Made by a program: the position numbers and the translations under genes. The notes below the pieces were generated by a model. That model saw only the letters and a list, made by a program, of their open reading frames with translations, ran no database searches and was not told the origin of the DNA. A DNA stretch of 64,000 nucleotides, taken from Halomonas zincidurans B6. Its GTDB lineage: Bacteria > Pseudomonadota > Gammaproteobacteria > Pseudomonadales > Halomonadaceae. This document shows positions 9,374 to 20,660 of the stretch, piece by piece. The DNA lies in contig NZ_JNCK01000001.1 of NCBI RefSeq assembly GCF_000731955.1, forward strand, positions 1,302,001 to 1,366,000, given 5' to 3'. Within the stretch, counting starts at the first letter, position 1, and the number at the start of each line of letters is the position of its first letter.

Positions 9374-11851
9374 GGCGTAGAGCCGTTCACTGATCGACGC
9401 AGCGCTTGTGCCGCCATCAACACGCGCTCCGGGGTGGCCGGCGTATCCAGGCGTGGCGACTGGCGATAGTCGCTCAAGCTGGACAGCGCATCGCGCAGCG
9501 CCGACCACACCGAGATGCCGAGCATGAACGGCGGCTCGCCGACCGCCTTGGAGCGGTAGATGCTGGCCTGCGAGTTGGGATGGCCCTGGAGCAGCTCGAC
9601 GTTGAACGCCGGCGGCAGGTCGCCGTAGGTGGGGATCTTGTAGGTCGCCGGGCCGTCGCTGAGCAGGCGGCCCCGGGCGTCCCACTTGAGCTCCTCGCTG
9701 GTCAGCCAGCCCATCGCCTGGATGAAGCCGCCCTCGACCTGACCGGTGTCGATCGCCGGGTTCAGCGAATCGCCGACGTCGTGAAGGATGTCGACCCGCT
9801 CGACGCGGTACTCGCCGGACAGCGTATCGAGACTGACTTCGGCGACCGCCGCGCCGTAGGCGAAGTAGTAGAACGGCCGGCCGCTGCCGGTGTCGCGGTC
9901 GTAATGGATCAGCGGCGTGGAGTAGAAGCCGTTGGCGGACAGCGAGATGCGCGACAGATAGGCGGCCTGGACCAGCTCGCCCCAGGCGATACGCCGGCTG
10001 CTTTCGCCATGCCCGGCGAGCAGTTCGCCGCCCGCCAGGCGCATGCCTTCGCGATCCAATTGATAGTGTTCCGCAGCGAAGTCGAACAACCGCTCGCGAA
10101 GCTGGCTCGCCGCATCGCGGGCGGCCATGCCGTTGAGGTCGGCGCCGCTCGACGCCGCGGTGGGCGAGGTGTTGGGCACCTTGTCGGTGCGCGTGGCGGT
10201 GATCCGCACGCGCGCCATGTCGAGGCCCAGCTCGCGGGCCGCCACCTGACAGATCTTGGTATGCAGGCCCTGGCCCATCTCGGTACCGCCGTGGTTGATC
10301 ATCACGCTGCCATCGGTATACACGTGCAGCAGCGCGCCGGCCTGATTCAAGTGCCTGGCGGTGAACGAGATGCCGAACTTGACCGGGGTCAGCGCCAGGC
10401 CCTTCTTGACGACCGGGCTGGCGGCGTTGTGGGCACGGATCGCCTCGCGGCGCGTCCAATAGTCGCTGCTGAGCTCGAGACGTTCGACGATCTCGCTCAG
10501 CAGCGGGTACTGATCGACCTGCTGGCCGTAATGGGTGACGTCGCGGCCGGCGCGGTAGAAGTTGCGCTTGCGCACGCTCAGCGGGTCCTCGCCGAGGTGG
10601 CGGGCGATGTCGTCCATCGCCGCCTCGATGATCATCATCCCCTGGGGGCCGCCGAAGCCGCGAAAGGCGGTATTCGAGGCGGTATGGGTGCGCGCGCGGT
10701 GGCCGGTGACGCGAGCCGCGCCCAGCGAGTAGGCGTTGTCGGCGTGGAACATCGCGCGATCGACGATCGCCTCGGAGAGATCCGGCGAGTAGCCGCAGTC
10801 GCCGATCACGGTGATCTCGCCGCCGGCCAGCACGCCCTCGGCGTCGAAGCCCAGCCGGTAACGATTGTAAAACGGATGGCGCTTGCCGGTGGCACGCGTG
10901 TCCTCGGCGCGCGGCAGGCGCAGCCGGGCGGCGCGGCCGGTACGCCGGGCGATCAGCGCGGCGATGCACGCCCACGGCGAAGCCTGGGTTTCCTTGCCGC
11001 CGAAGCCGCCGCCCATGCGCCGGGTTTCCACCGTCACCGCATGAAAGGGCACGGCGAGCACCTCGGAGACCAGCTTCTGGGTTTCGCTGGGATGCTGGTT
11101 CGAGGTATAGACGACCACGCCCTCGTCCTCGCTGGGCGTGACCAGGCAGGCCTGGCCCTCCAGGTAGAAATGCTCCTGGCCGCCGACGAACTGCTCGCCT
11201 TCGAGCACGTGCTCGGCCTTGCTCAGCGCCTGCTGCCAGTCGCCGCGCTGCTGGACGTGGGTGGGTCGTACCACCTCGCCGCGTTCGGCGGCTTTGAGCG
11301 GGTCGAGGCTCGCCGGCTGCTCGTCGATCTCGACCACCGCGGCCCTGACTGCCAGGCGCGCCGCCTTGTGGCTGGTGGCGGCGACGGCGAACAGCGTCTG
11401 CCCGGCGTAACTGATCTCGTCGTCGGCGAACAGCGGATCGCCGGGGAACACCGGGCCGATATCGGTATGCCCGGGAATATCGACCACGCTGATCACGTCG
11501 ACCACCCCCGGGGCGCGCTTGACCGCCTCCAGGTCGAGCCGGGTCAGGCGGCCGTGGGCCACCGGCGAGAAGCCCAGCGCGATATGCAGGGCATCGGCGG
11601 GGGCCGGCAGGTCGTCGATGTAGGCGGCGCGCCCGGTGACATGCTTGATGGCGCTCTCGTGGCGGTGCGAGTCGGCGGTCGATGTGCTCGACCGCGGATC
11701 GCGGGCCAGCGGGCCGTCGCCCTTGTTGCGGCCAATCTGTTCTTTACGCACCTCGGCGGCTTCGGGCGCCTTGGCTGGCGCGGCTTCGGTCGCCTTGGCT
11801 GGCGCGGCTTCGGTCGCCTTGGCTGGCGCGGCTTCGGGCGCCTTGGAAAGC

Positions 11852-11868
<17 letters not shown>
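9370..11868 (-). CDS. xdhB: XdhB, xanthine dehydrogenase molybdopterin-binding subunit
   Basis: 832 residues, the large molybdenum subunit that hydroxylates hypoxanthine and xanthine. Typical aldehyde-oxidase/xanthine-dehydrogenase motifs are present: RMGGGFGGKETQ, AFRGFGGPQGM, GGTEMGQGLHTK and the ASSGADLNGMAA region. Conserved sequence starts near residue 70 (ESAIKHVTGRAAYIDDLP). The first ~60 residues are an unusual low-complexity extension made by a 24-bp tandem repeat, which encodes repeats of the type APAKATEA. The gene overlaps xdhA by 17 bp and xdhC by 4 bp. Confidence 0.95.
11757..11852. repeat. 24-bp tandem repeat, four copies, inside the xdhB N-terminus
   Basis: The sequence CGGCTTCGG recurs at 11757, 11781, 11805 and 11829, an exact period of 24 bp. 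The repeat is in frame and encodes an eight-residue Ala/Pro/Lys/Thr/Glu unit in the N-terminal extension of XdhB. The copies are nearly identical, so the expansion looks recent and could vary in copy number. Confidence 0.9.
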
Positions 11869-13318
<1,450 letters not shown>

Positions 13319-13375
13319 CGCGGAAGCTCGTTGTTGTCGCTGTTCGAACCGGGGATTGACCGGCCAGGAAATGAA

Positions 13376-13391
13376 TTGACCGAATGGTCAG
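13376..13391. promoter_or_regulatory. RutR/TetR-type operator between xdhA and the TetR gene
   Basis: TTGACCGAATGGTCAG contains the perfect inverted repeat TGACC-N4-GGTCA. It is close to the known RutR consensus TTGACCA-N2-TGGTCAA. It lies in the 393-bp gap between divergent xdhA (start 13318) and the TetR gene (start 13712), so it can control the xdh operon. A partial second half-site (TTGACCGGCCAG) begins at 13356. I saw no coding sequence in the rest of the gap. Binding is inferred from sequence and position only. Confidence 0.6.
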
Positions 13392-13711
13392 TTTCAGCGT
13401 CGCGCATTCTCATTGCTTGTGCAAGAGACTAAGGAAGAGACACAGGGCAGCATTATCGCTCGGGGCTGATCCGTCGATAAGCCTGCGAGGAGGCGCTGTG
13501 AATACCTCCCTGTACGCTACCGACGCCATCCATGGCGCCGGACCTCCTCTTCGGCTTATCCCCCGCGCCCCTCGTCAGTTCAACTGCGACTGTCCTGGCA
13601 AGAGACATGCCGCATCCGCCAGCGCGCGTTCTACGCGGCGGGCGCCACGAGCGTTGAGTCGTACGCCCGGCTAGGGCAAGCTTGGCTCTTCCCGGCAGGC
13701 AGAGCACACCG

Positions 13712-14350
13712 ATGACGACGACCACCACGGCCGAGTTCACACGTGCCCGGCTGCGCAACCAACCGCGCATTCTCGAGGCGGCGGAGCAGGTGTTCGCCCG
13801 GCATGGCTATCGGGGGACGAGCATTCAGGCGATCGCCGAGGCGGCCGGGCTGCCCAAGTCCAACGTGCTCTATTACGTGGGCAGCAAGCGCCAACTCTAC
13901 GTGGCGCTGCTCGAGCGGATGATGAGCCGCTGGAATGCCATGCTCGACGATATCAGTGTCGACGACGACCCCGCCGAGGTCATCGAGGCCTTCATTCGCA
14001 GCAAGATGGCGCTGACGCGCAGTCATCCGCAAGGCTCGCGGCTGTTTGCCGCCGAGATTCTGCAGGGTGCGCCTTTCTTGCAGGAGTACCTGCGTGGCGA
14101 ACTGCGCGACTGGGTCGAGTCCCGCGCGCGGGTCTTCGAGCAGTGGACGGCACGAGGGCTGATGGATGCGGTGGATCCGGTGTGGCTGATCTTTCTGATC
14201 TGGTCGGCCACCCAGCACTACGCCGACTTCGAGGCCCAGGTGCTGGGCATCACCGACCGCATGGCGTTGAACGACGGGGATTACCAGGCGATCACCGACT
14301 TTCTGTGCCGGGTCATCCTCAAGGGCTGCGGGGTCGTTGCGCGCAGGTAA
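13712..14350 (+). CDS. TetR family regulator, RutR-like
   Basis: 212 residues from the ATG at 13712 (an in-frame TTG at 13682 is less likely). The N-terminal TetR helix-turn-helix is clear (RILEAAEQVFARHGYRGTS followed by IAEAAGLPKSNVLYYVGSK). The C-terminal ligand domain resembles the YcdC/RutR type, with LIWSATQHYADFEAQV near residues 166-181. RutR binds uracil and thymine in E. coli and controls pyrimidine and purine degradation. Here the regulator is divergent from xdhABC-guaD and a RutR-type box lies between them, so it probably represses the purine operon. The ligand is not known. Confidence 0.85.
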   Translation: MTTTTTAEFTRARLRNQPRILEAAEQVFARHGYRGTSIQAIAEAAGLPKSNVLYYVGSKRQLYVALLERMMSRWNAMLDDISVDDDPAEVIEAFIRSKMALTRSHPQGSRLFAAEILQGAPFLQEYLRGELRDWVESRARVFEQWTARGLMDAVDPVWLIFLIWSATQHYADFEAQVLGITDRMALNDGDYQAITDFLCRVILKGCGVVARR

Positions 14351-14430
14351 CACGGGTTAATCCATTGTCTGCGCGGACGATGGTAGCTTTAAGAAGTCGA
14401 ACCGACGTCAACCAAAGGCAGGAAGCCATC

Positions 14431-14691
14431 ATGTTGAATCGCTCACGGAATGTAATCTGTCCCACGTGCCGGTCCGTCAATAGCTGGGAAGGCGACCCGG
14501 CTCCGGATGAAGCCCTTTACTGTCATCTGTGCGATGGATTCATCGCTACCCACCAGCATTACGTCGAGAGCCTGATCAAGGGCGAGGTGGCACGCATCAT
14601 GGCCCGTTACGCTAATCCCGATTCGTCCTATCAATTGTCACTGTTGAAGCAGGTGCTCGCCGATCGGCCCTCGGCAGACGCTCGCCTCTGA
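14431..14691 (+). CDS. Small zinc-ribbon protein, function unknown
   Basis: 86 residues starting at the ATG at 14431, with AGGA about 8 bases upstream. CPTC (residues 10-13) and CHLC (about 31-34) form a typical four-cysteine zinc ribbon. The remainder is a helical tail with no membrane segment. I do not recognise a named family. It stands alone between the TetR gene and the convergent P450 gene. Confidence 0.75.
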   Translation: MLNRSRNVICPTCRSVNSWEGDPAPDEALYCHLCDGFIATHQHYVESLIKGEVARIMARYANPDSSYQLSLLKQVLADRPSADARL

Positions 14692-14737
14692 GCCATTCGA
14701 TCTCCACATCTTTATAACTGCTTTATAGCTGTTTCAG

Positions 14738-14765
14738 GGGCCCGGCCGGGATCGACGCCGGGCCC
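14738..14765. terminator. GC-rich hairpin between convergent zinc-ribbon and P450 genes
   Basis: GGGCCCGGC (14738-14746) and GCCGGGCCC (14757-14765) form a perfect 9-bp stem with a 10-base loop, placed between two gene ends (14691 and 14780). It probably stops transcription from both sides. Neither side has a strong U-tract, so this is moderate evidence. Confidence 0.5.
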
Positions 14766-14779
14766 TGCGCATCGTCCTT

Positions 14780-16072
14780 CTAGCTCTCCTGCATCTCGCC
14801 CGTTGTCGGGTCCGCTTGGCCGTACGGCAGCGCTTGAACCTGGTCGATCACGAAGCGGCTGGTCGGGATGATCGGCGTCCGCGACCAATCGATATCCAGC
14901 GCCTGGCTCGGTACGCGATAGCGCATCCGGGTGAGCAGTTGCTCGATCGCCACCTTGATCAGCGCTTCGGTAAACCATTCCCCGGGGCAGCGATGATGGG
15001 TGGCATGCTCGTCGCCGCCCTGGGGAATGAAGTTGTAGGCGTTGGCCGCTTCGCGGAGGAATCTATCGCCTTGAAACGTATCCGGCTCTCGCCAGCTGCG
15101 CGGGTCGCGATTGGTACCGAACAAATCCAGCAGGACCCGGGTGCCGCGAGGGAAATGGTAACCCTGCCAGGTGAAGTCGGCGCGGACCCGGGCGGCGAGG
15201 AACGGGAAAAAGCTGTAGTAGCGACGCACTTCCTGAACGAAGGCGTCGAGCAGGGCGGCGTCGGTGGGCAGCGATTGGCGCCACTCGGGATGTTCATGCA
15301 GCGCCAAGGCGGCGAAGGTCACGTAGCGTGCGATGGCCACGGTGGGACGTATCAGGTTGAGCACTTCCACGGCCGCGGTCTGCGTGTCGAGCAGTTGCCC
15401 GTCGGCATCCTGGTGCCAGCAGACCCGCGACAGCGCGCGTTCCTTGTCGACCTCGAGCCGCCCCGCGCGGATCCGTTCGACGAGATCGCCGATCCACGCT
15501 TCGCTGCGGATACGCGCGCGACGCGCCCGCCAATAGCGCCAACCGACGCCGCCGCCGGCTCCATCGATCATCGCTGCGATATCGGCGCAATGCTTGACGA
15601 CTTCCGCCTCGCACAGCGGCAGGTCGGCCCACCGGCAGGCGGCGCGCAGGTGAATCTCCTGAACGGCGTGAAAAAACACGACCTGGTCCCGGCGTTGCCA
15701 GGCGTCGATGGCGACTCGCCACTCTTCGGTGGCCAGCTCGGCCAGCTCGCGGATGTTCGCGGCGGTCATCAGCGACATGAACAGCTGCTTGCGAATGCGG
15801 TGGGCCTCGCCATCCAGGCCTTGCACGCCGCCTTCGCCGAATAGCGTCTTCTTGAGCATCCCCGGGGCGGCGCCCTCGCGCGTGAAGCGCGACTGATCGT
15901 AGAACAGCCGCGCCGCCGCTTCGCCGTGCAGGCACAGCGTCGGTTCGAACAATAGCCGGGTCTGGAAGATATCGCTGCGAAGGCGCTGGCATCGCCGGGG
16001 AATGAAATGATTGCCTTCGCGCAGTAGCGACAGCGAGCTGTCCAGCTTGCCGTCCCTGGGGATCGTCGTCAT
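14780..16072 (-). CDS. CYP152-family cytochrome P450 fatty-acid peroxygenase
   Basis: 430 residues. CYP152 enzymes use hydrogen peroxide directly to hydroxylate or decarboxylate fatty acids and need no reductase partner, and none is seen nearby. The I-helix carries R242-P243 (LNLIRPTVAIA), which replaces the usual acid/alcohol pair and binds the substrate carboxylate. The haem-thiolate cysteine is C362 in HHRCPGEW. Position 84 is Gln (GVQGLDG), as in the hydroxylase P450-BSbeta (Gln85), rather than the His of the decarboxylase OleT, so hydroxylation is more likely. Numbering is almost identical to P450-BSbeta. The nearest upstream DNA is an array of 25-bp repeats. Confidence 0.9.
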   Translation of the reverse strand: MTTIPRDGKLDSSLSLLREGNHFIPRRCQRLRSDIFQTRLLFEPTLCLHGEAAARLFYDQSRFTREGAAPGMLKKTLFGEGGVQGLDGEAHRIRKQLFMSLMTAANIRELAELATEEWRVAIDAWQRRDQVVFFHAVQEIHLRAACRWADLPLCEAEVVKHCADIAAMIDGAGGGVGWRYWRARRARIRSEAWIGDLVERIRAGRLEVDKERALSRVCWHQDADGQLLDTQTAAVEVLNLIRPTVAIARYVTFAALALHEHPEWRQSLPTDAALLDAFVQEVRRYYSFFPFLAARVRADFTWQGYHFPRGTRVLLDLFGTNRDPRSWREPDTFQGDRFLREAANAYNFIPQGGDEHATHHRCPGEWFTEALIKVAIEQLLTRMRYRVPSQALDIDWSRTPIIPTSRFVIDQVQALPYGQADPTTGEMQES

Positions 16073-16139
16073 GTTCGCGCTCCTTGAGAATGACTGGTTT
16101 GCAGCCGGCCGTGGCTGCGGACGGCCAACTGCCGGGGCC

Positions 16140-16311
16140 TCGGACGGCTGAACTAGCCGCGGTTTCGGACGGCTGAACTAGCCGCGGTTTCGGGCGGCTG
16201 AACTAGCCGCGGTTTCGGGCGGCTGAACTAGCCGCGGTTTCGGGCGGCCAAATTAGCCGCGGTTTCGGGCGGCTGAACTAGCCGCGGTTTCGGGCGGCCA
16301 AATTAGCCGAG
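16140..16311. repeat. 25-bp tandem repeat array, seven copies, hairpin-forming
   Basis: The core AACTAGCC/AATTAGCC recurs at 16151, 16176, 16201, 16226, 16251, 16276 and 16301, an exact 25-bp period. A degenerate eighth copy lies just left (around 16119-16140). Most units contain GCGGCT-N5-AGCCGC, a 6-bp stem with a 5-base loop. Two units carry CCAAATT in place of CTGAACT. The array lies upstream of the P450 start and includes the last codon and stop of the ligD remnant (TAA at 16303-16305), so the unit may have arisen from the 3' end of ligD. Confidence 0.9.
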
Positions 16312-18757
16312 ACCCACGGCCTGGCGCATCCTGGCGTCGATCGCGCGCCGGGCGTCGTCGAAACCCGCCCAGGGATCCTTGCGCAACGAGGCGAGCCGTC
16401 GCGGCAGATTGCGAACGGTGTAGCGGTCGGGCTTCAGCTTGGCGTCGAGTTCGTCCCAGCGAACTGGCACGCATACCGGGGCGCCCTCGCGGGCACGCAC
16501 GGTATAGGAGGCCACGGCGGTGGCGCCGCGGCCGTTGCGCAGATAATCGATGAAGATACGCCCCTCGCGCTGAGCCTTCGACAGGTTGGTGGTCAGTCGC
16601 TTGGGGTCCGCCTTGGCCTCCTGCCGGGCGAGCGCCCTGGCGAACGCCTTGGCGTCGTCCCATTCGAGTGCAGGCTCGATGGGCACCACCAGATGCAGTC
16701 CCTTGCCGCCGGTGACCCGCACGAAGCTCTCGAGGCCCAGCGAGGCAAGGCGTTCGCGCAGCGAGCGGGCGACACGGACGATTTCCGGCCATGCCACGCC
16801 GGGGGCGGGGTCAAGATCGAAGACCAGATTGTCGGGTCTTTCGAGATCGCCGACGCGGCTGCCCCAGGGGTGGATTTCCAGCGCGCCGGCCTGCACCAGC
16901 GCGATCAGGTCCGCGGCCGATTCCACGTAGATATACTCGGACGTGCCCTTTTTCTCGTCGATGTCGATACGCGGCACGCTGTCGGGAATGGCGACCCGGG
17001 GATGCTTCTGAAAGAAGCACTCGCCGTCACGCCCCTCGGGGCAGCGCATCAGCGCGAGCGGGCGCCGGGCGAGATGCGGCATGACCCAGTCCTGGATCGC
17101 CTCGTAGTAGCGCGCCAGGTCGAGCTTGGTCAGGCCCTGTTCCGGGTAGAGCACTCGATCGGCGTGGGTCAGACGCACGCCGAGTACCTGCGTCGTTTGC
17201 CCGCTGCGCGACGCGCTGGAACCGCTGGCTCGCTTGCTCCGCGAGGCGGCCTTGCTTTCGTCACTGTCGCTGGGGCGGGACGACTTGCCGGAGCGCGACG
17301 GCGCTGCCGATTCATCCTTGTCGGAAGCCATGCGGATCTCCTCGGGGTTGCGGTCCTCGCGCAGGCCGCGAAAGGCCGGGTGGCGCAGCAGACCATCGCG
17401 GGTGCGTCCGGCGAATTCGACTTCGATGACCTGCTCGGGGCGTACCCAGTGCACGCCGCGGCTGTTCCGGATCGAGCCGGCGAAGGGCGACTCCGACGTC
17501 TCGAGATCGCGCAGCGCGGCGCTCAACGTCTCGAGCAGGCGCTTGCTGAAGCCGGTGCCCACGCGCCCGGCGTAGACCAGCCGGTCCTGGTCGTCGAAGG
17601 CGCCCATCAGCAGGGCGCCGAAGCCGCTGCGTGAACCGTCGGGCTCGGTGTAGCCGCCGATCACGAACTCTTCGTGGTTGGCGCACTTGACCTTGAGCCA
17701 CTGCTTGCTGCGCGTGCTGTGATAGTGGCTCGAGGCGCGCTTGCTGATGATGCCTTCCAGCCCCAGCCGGCAGGCGCGTTCGTAGAAGGTCTCGCCCTGG
17801 GCGTCGATATGATCGGAATAGCGAATGCGGCTGGCGTTGTCGAAGCTCGCGGCCTCCAGCAACGCGGCCAGGATCTTTTTGCGTCGCGACGCGGGTCAGG
17901 TCGTAGCCGTCGAGGTGCAGCAGGTCGAAGGCCTGATAGATCAGCCTGCGCGTGTCGCCGCGGCTCAGCGCCTCCTGCAGACGTCGGAAACTGCTGATGC
18001 CGTCGGGGGCGAGGGCGACGATCTCGCCGTCGAGCGTCGCCAACTGCGGATTGGTCTCCCTGGGCAGGGCCTGACGTCGCGCCCCGCTCAACTTCCCTAC
18101 GCGTTGGGACGGAGCCGGGGTGTGCTCGCCATCATCGCTTTCGGTCGCACCTTGCCCGGCGCGCTCGTCGCTTGCCTTCGCCTGCCAGACGTTGTCGACG
18201 TCCTCGGTGATCTGGTGCATGGTGCGGTCGCTGGCGACGCTGCGATCGTCGTCGTCGATTTCCGGCGCCTGGACTTGCGAGTCCACTTCGTCATGGCGCT
18301 TGATCATCAGCCAGTTCTTGTCGCTCTTCTGCTTGCCTCCGGTCATTCGGGTCAGCGTCCAGGCGCCGCGCAGCTTTTCGCCGTCGAGGGTGAAGTCGAT
18401 GCGGTTCCTGTCGCGCTTTCCGGTCGGCTGCCAGCGGCCGCGATCCCACAGCATGACCGTGCCGCCGCCGTAGGATTCCTGCGGGATGATGCCTTCGAAG
18501 TCGCCGTAATCCAGGGGGTGGTCCTCGACCTCGACGGCCAGGCGCTTTTCGCCGGGTCTGAGACTGGGGCCCTTGGGCAGCGCCCAACTCTTGAGCACGC
18601 CGTCCTGTTCGAGGCGCAGGTCGAAATGGTCGTGGCTGGCGGCGTGCTTGTGCATCACGTAGCGCTCGCCGCTCGATGAAGCGGCGTTATCGTCACCGGC
18701 CGGCTCGCGGGTCTTGCGGAAATCGCGCTTGCGGCGATACTCCTCGAGTTTCGCCAT
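16303..18757 (-). pseudogene. ligD: ligD, ATP-dependent DNA ligase D, disrupted
   Basis: Normal LigD order is visible: 3'-phosphoesterase (from MAKLEEYRRKRDF, with MHKHAASHDHFDLRLEQDG), ligase, then primase/polymerase (RVLYPEQGLTKLDLARYYEAI to the end). Two lesions are visible. Around 18028-18038 the sequence jumps from NPQLATL directly to DGEIVALAPDG. This skips roughly 70 residues that should include the adenylation lysine motif (E-[IV]-K-[FY]-D-G-[YF]-R). Around 17876-17890 the frame then shifts: upstream ends HLDGYDLTRVA, downstream resumes RRKKILAALLEAASFD in another frame. A full-length active ligase cannot be made. The C-terminal polymerase part remains open from 17862 to 16303. LigD normally works with Ku in end joining; no ku gene is in the window. 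Confidence 0.85.
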
Positions 18758-18887
18758 GATTCTCGTCCTTGATGAGTCGCTAACGAAAAGTCCCTAACGC
18801 AAGAGCGTTTCATCTGAGCCTAGCAGGCTATCGGACATGGCGCTGAGCGGCTCCTTGCCGTGACCGTTCGCTGCGCCATGCCCGCCG

Positions 18888-20660
18888 TTAAGAAGCGATG
18901 ACCGTGCGCCGCCTGAGTGCCGCGTAGCGGCTCCGGGCATCGGCGAGCAGCGCCTGCGGGGTGTCGAATTCCAGCACTCGGCCGGCGTCGAGCACGGCGA
19001 TGCGATCGAAGCGATCGAGCTCGCGTAAACGGTGGGTGGCCAGCAGCAGGGTGCGGCCCCGGCAACGCCGGCGTATTTCGGCGAGCACGCGTGACGCGCT
19101 GGCCTCGTCGAGCCATTCGGTGGGTTCGTCGAGCAGCACCACCGGCGCCTCGTAGAGCAGCGCGCGAGCGACGCCGAAGCGGCGTAGCTGGCCGCCCGAC
19201 AGGGAACTGCCGCCTTCGTCGGGATAGCTGTCGAGCCCCGCCGGCTGGCTGGCCAGCCAGTCGCCGAGTCCCAGCGCCTCGAGCAGTTCGATCAGCGTCG
19301 CGTCGCTGGCCTCGGGGGCGGCGATCAGCAGGTTTTCCCGGTAACTGGCGACGAACAGGTGAACGTCCTGCGGGGCGACGGCGAACGCCTGGCGCAAACT
19401 GGGCACGCTGAGCGCGTCAAGCGCCGCTCCGCCCAGGCTCAGCGTGCCCCGTTGGGGGGCGACGAAGCGCAGCAGGGCATTGAGCAACGTGGTCTTGCCG
19501 CTACCGGTAGCGCCGAGCAGGGCGACGTGTTCGCCGCTGGCGATCGCCAGCGTCACGTCGTCGAGCGCGGGAATGCCGTCGAAGCAGACGCGCAGCGCCT
19601 CGACCTTCAGGCGCGCATCGCCAGGCGTGGCGCGGTCGACATCGGGATAGTCGACGCCGGGCAGCTCGGCATGCAGGCGGTTGAGCCGCGCCGCGGCGTG
19701 TCGCAGTCGCCCCAGGTCCTGCATGGCCTTGGGCAACGGGGCGATGGCTTCGAAGGCCGCGAGTACCGCCAGGCCCATCAGCGCGAGCAGCGTCGGATCG
19801 AGAGTGCCTGCATCGACCAGCCAGGCGGCCAGCGCCAGGGTCACGGTCACGCTGATGCCGAGCAGCGTGTGGGTCAGCAGTTGCGAATGCCCCCATAGCC
19901 GGGCCAGGCGCCGCTCCTCGGCGTCGCGTTGGCGCTGGGCGGCGAGCAGGGTGTCGCGCTCGTGGGTCCAGCGGCCGTAGAGCAGCAGCTCGGAGAAGGC
20001 GGCGAGCCGGGCAATGAGCCGTCCGCGCAGCTGAGCGTCGAGCGCCTGCCAGCGCGCCGAGTGCCGCTGGCCCCGGCGCCAGGCGAGCCACGGGCCGAGA
20101 AGCGCCGACGCCAGCAAGGCCGTGGCGGCGAACAGGCCGATGCCCGGGGCGAAGACGCCGATCACCACGCCGCAGCCGACGATCACCCACAGCGCGACGA
20201 TCGACGGCATGAGGACCCGCAGATAGAGCCCGTCCAGGGCATCGACGTCGGCGGTCAGGCGGGTCATCAGGTCGCCGCTGCCGTAACGCTGCAGCGCCGC
20301 CGGCGACAGCGGCTCGATATGCCGATAGGCGCGCTCGCGCAGGGCGGAGAGCAGCTTGAGGGTGGCCTGGTGCGAGGTGAGCCGTTCGCCGTAGCGCCCT
20401 GCGGTGCGCACCAGCACGAACAGGCGAATCCAGGCCGATGGCAGGTAGAAGTTGAAAGCGGTGGCGGCGCTGAGTCCGGCCAGCGCCGTCGCGCTGAGGA
20501 ACCAGCCGGATAGCGCGATCAGCCCGATGCTGGCGGAGAAGGCCAGCAGATTGAGCGCGATGCCCAGTATGAACAGGCCGGCATGCGCGCGCAGCGGTGC
20601 CAGGTAGGGGCGCAGTTCGCGCCACGTTTCATTGGCTGTCGGCCCGCCCCGATCAGTCAT
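18888..20660 (-). CDS. cydC: CydC, thiol reductant ABC exporter subunit
   Basis: 590 residues: six-helix ABC transporter type 1 membrane domain (about residues 20-310), then an ATPase domain with Walker A GATGSGKTT (about 381-389), signature LSGGQLRR and Walker B VVLLDEP. CydCD exports cysteine and glutathione to the periplasm and is needed for haem assembly of cytochrome bd. It overlaps cydD by 8 bp and is last in the cydABDC operon. Confidence 0.95.
   Translation of the reverse strand: MTDRGGPTANETWRELRPYLAPLRAHAGLFILGIALNLLAFSASIGLIALSGWFLSATALAGLSAATAFNFYLPSAWIRLFVLVRTAGRYGERLTSHQATLKLLSALRERAYRHIEPLSPAALQRYGSGDLMTRLTADVDALDGLYLRVLMPSIVALWVIVGCGVVIGVFAPGIGLFAATALLASALLGPWLAWRRGQRHSARWQALDAQLRGRLIARLAAFSELLLYGRWTHERDTLLAAQRQRDAEERRLARLWGHSQLLTHTLLGISVTVTLALAAWLVDAGTLDPTLLALMGLAVLAAFEAIAPLPKAMQDLGRLRHAAARLNRLHAELPGVDYPDVDRATPGDARLKVEALRVCFDGIPALDDVTLAIASGEHVALLGATGSGKTTLLNALLRFVAPQRGTLSLGGAALDALSVPSLRQAFAVAPQDVHLFVASYRENLLIAAPEASDATLIELLEALGLGDWLASQPAGLDSYPDEGGSSLSGGQLRRFGVARALLYEAPVVLLDEPTEWLDEASASRVLAEIRRRCRGRTLLLATHRLRELDRFDRIAVLDAGRVLEFDTPQALLADARSRYAALRRRTVIAS

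Noticed and set aside
16119..16311. CRISPR array
   Set aside because: The 25-bp units are directly contiguous with no variable spacers, and no cas genes are near.
17871..17890. Programmed frameshift in ligD at the A-rich run (CAAAAAG)
   Set aside because: The needed shift is +1 or -2, not the -1 typical of such slippery sites, and the catalytic part of the ligase is deleted anyway.
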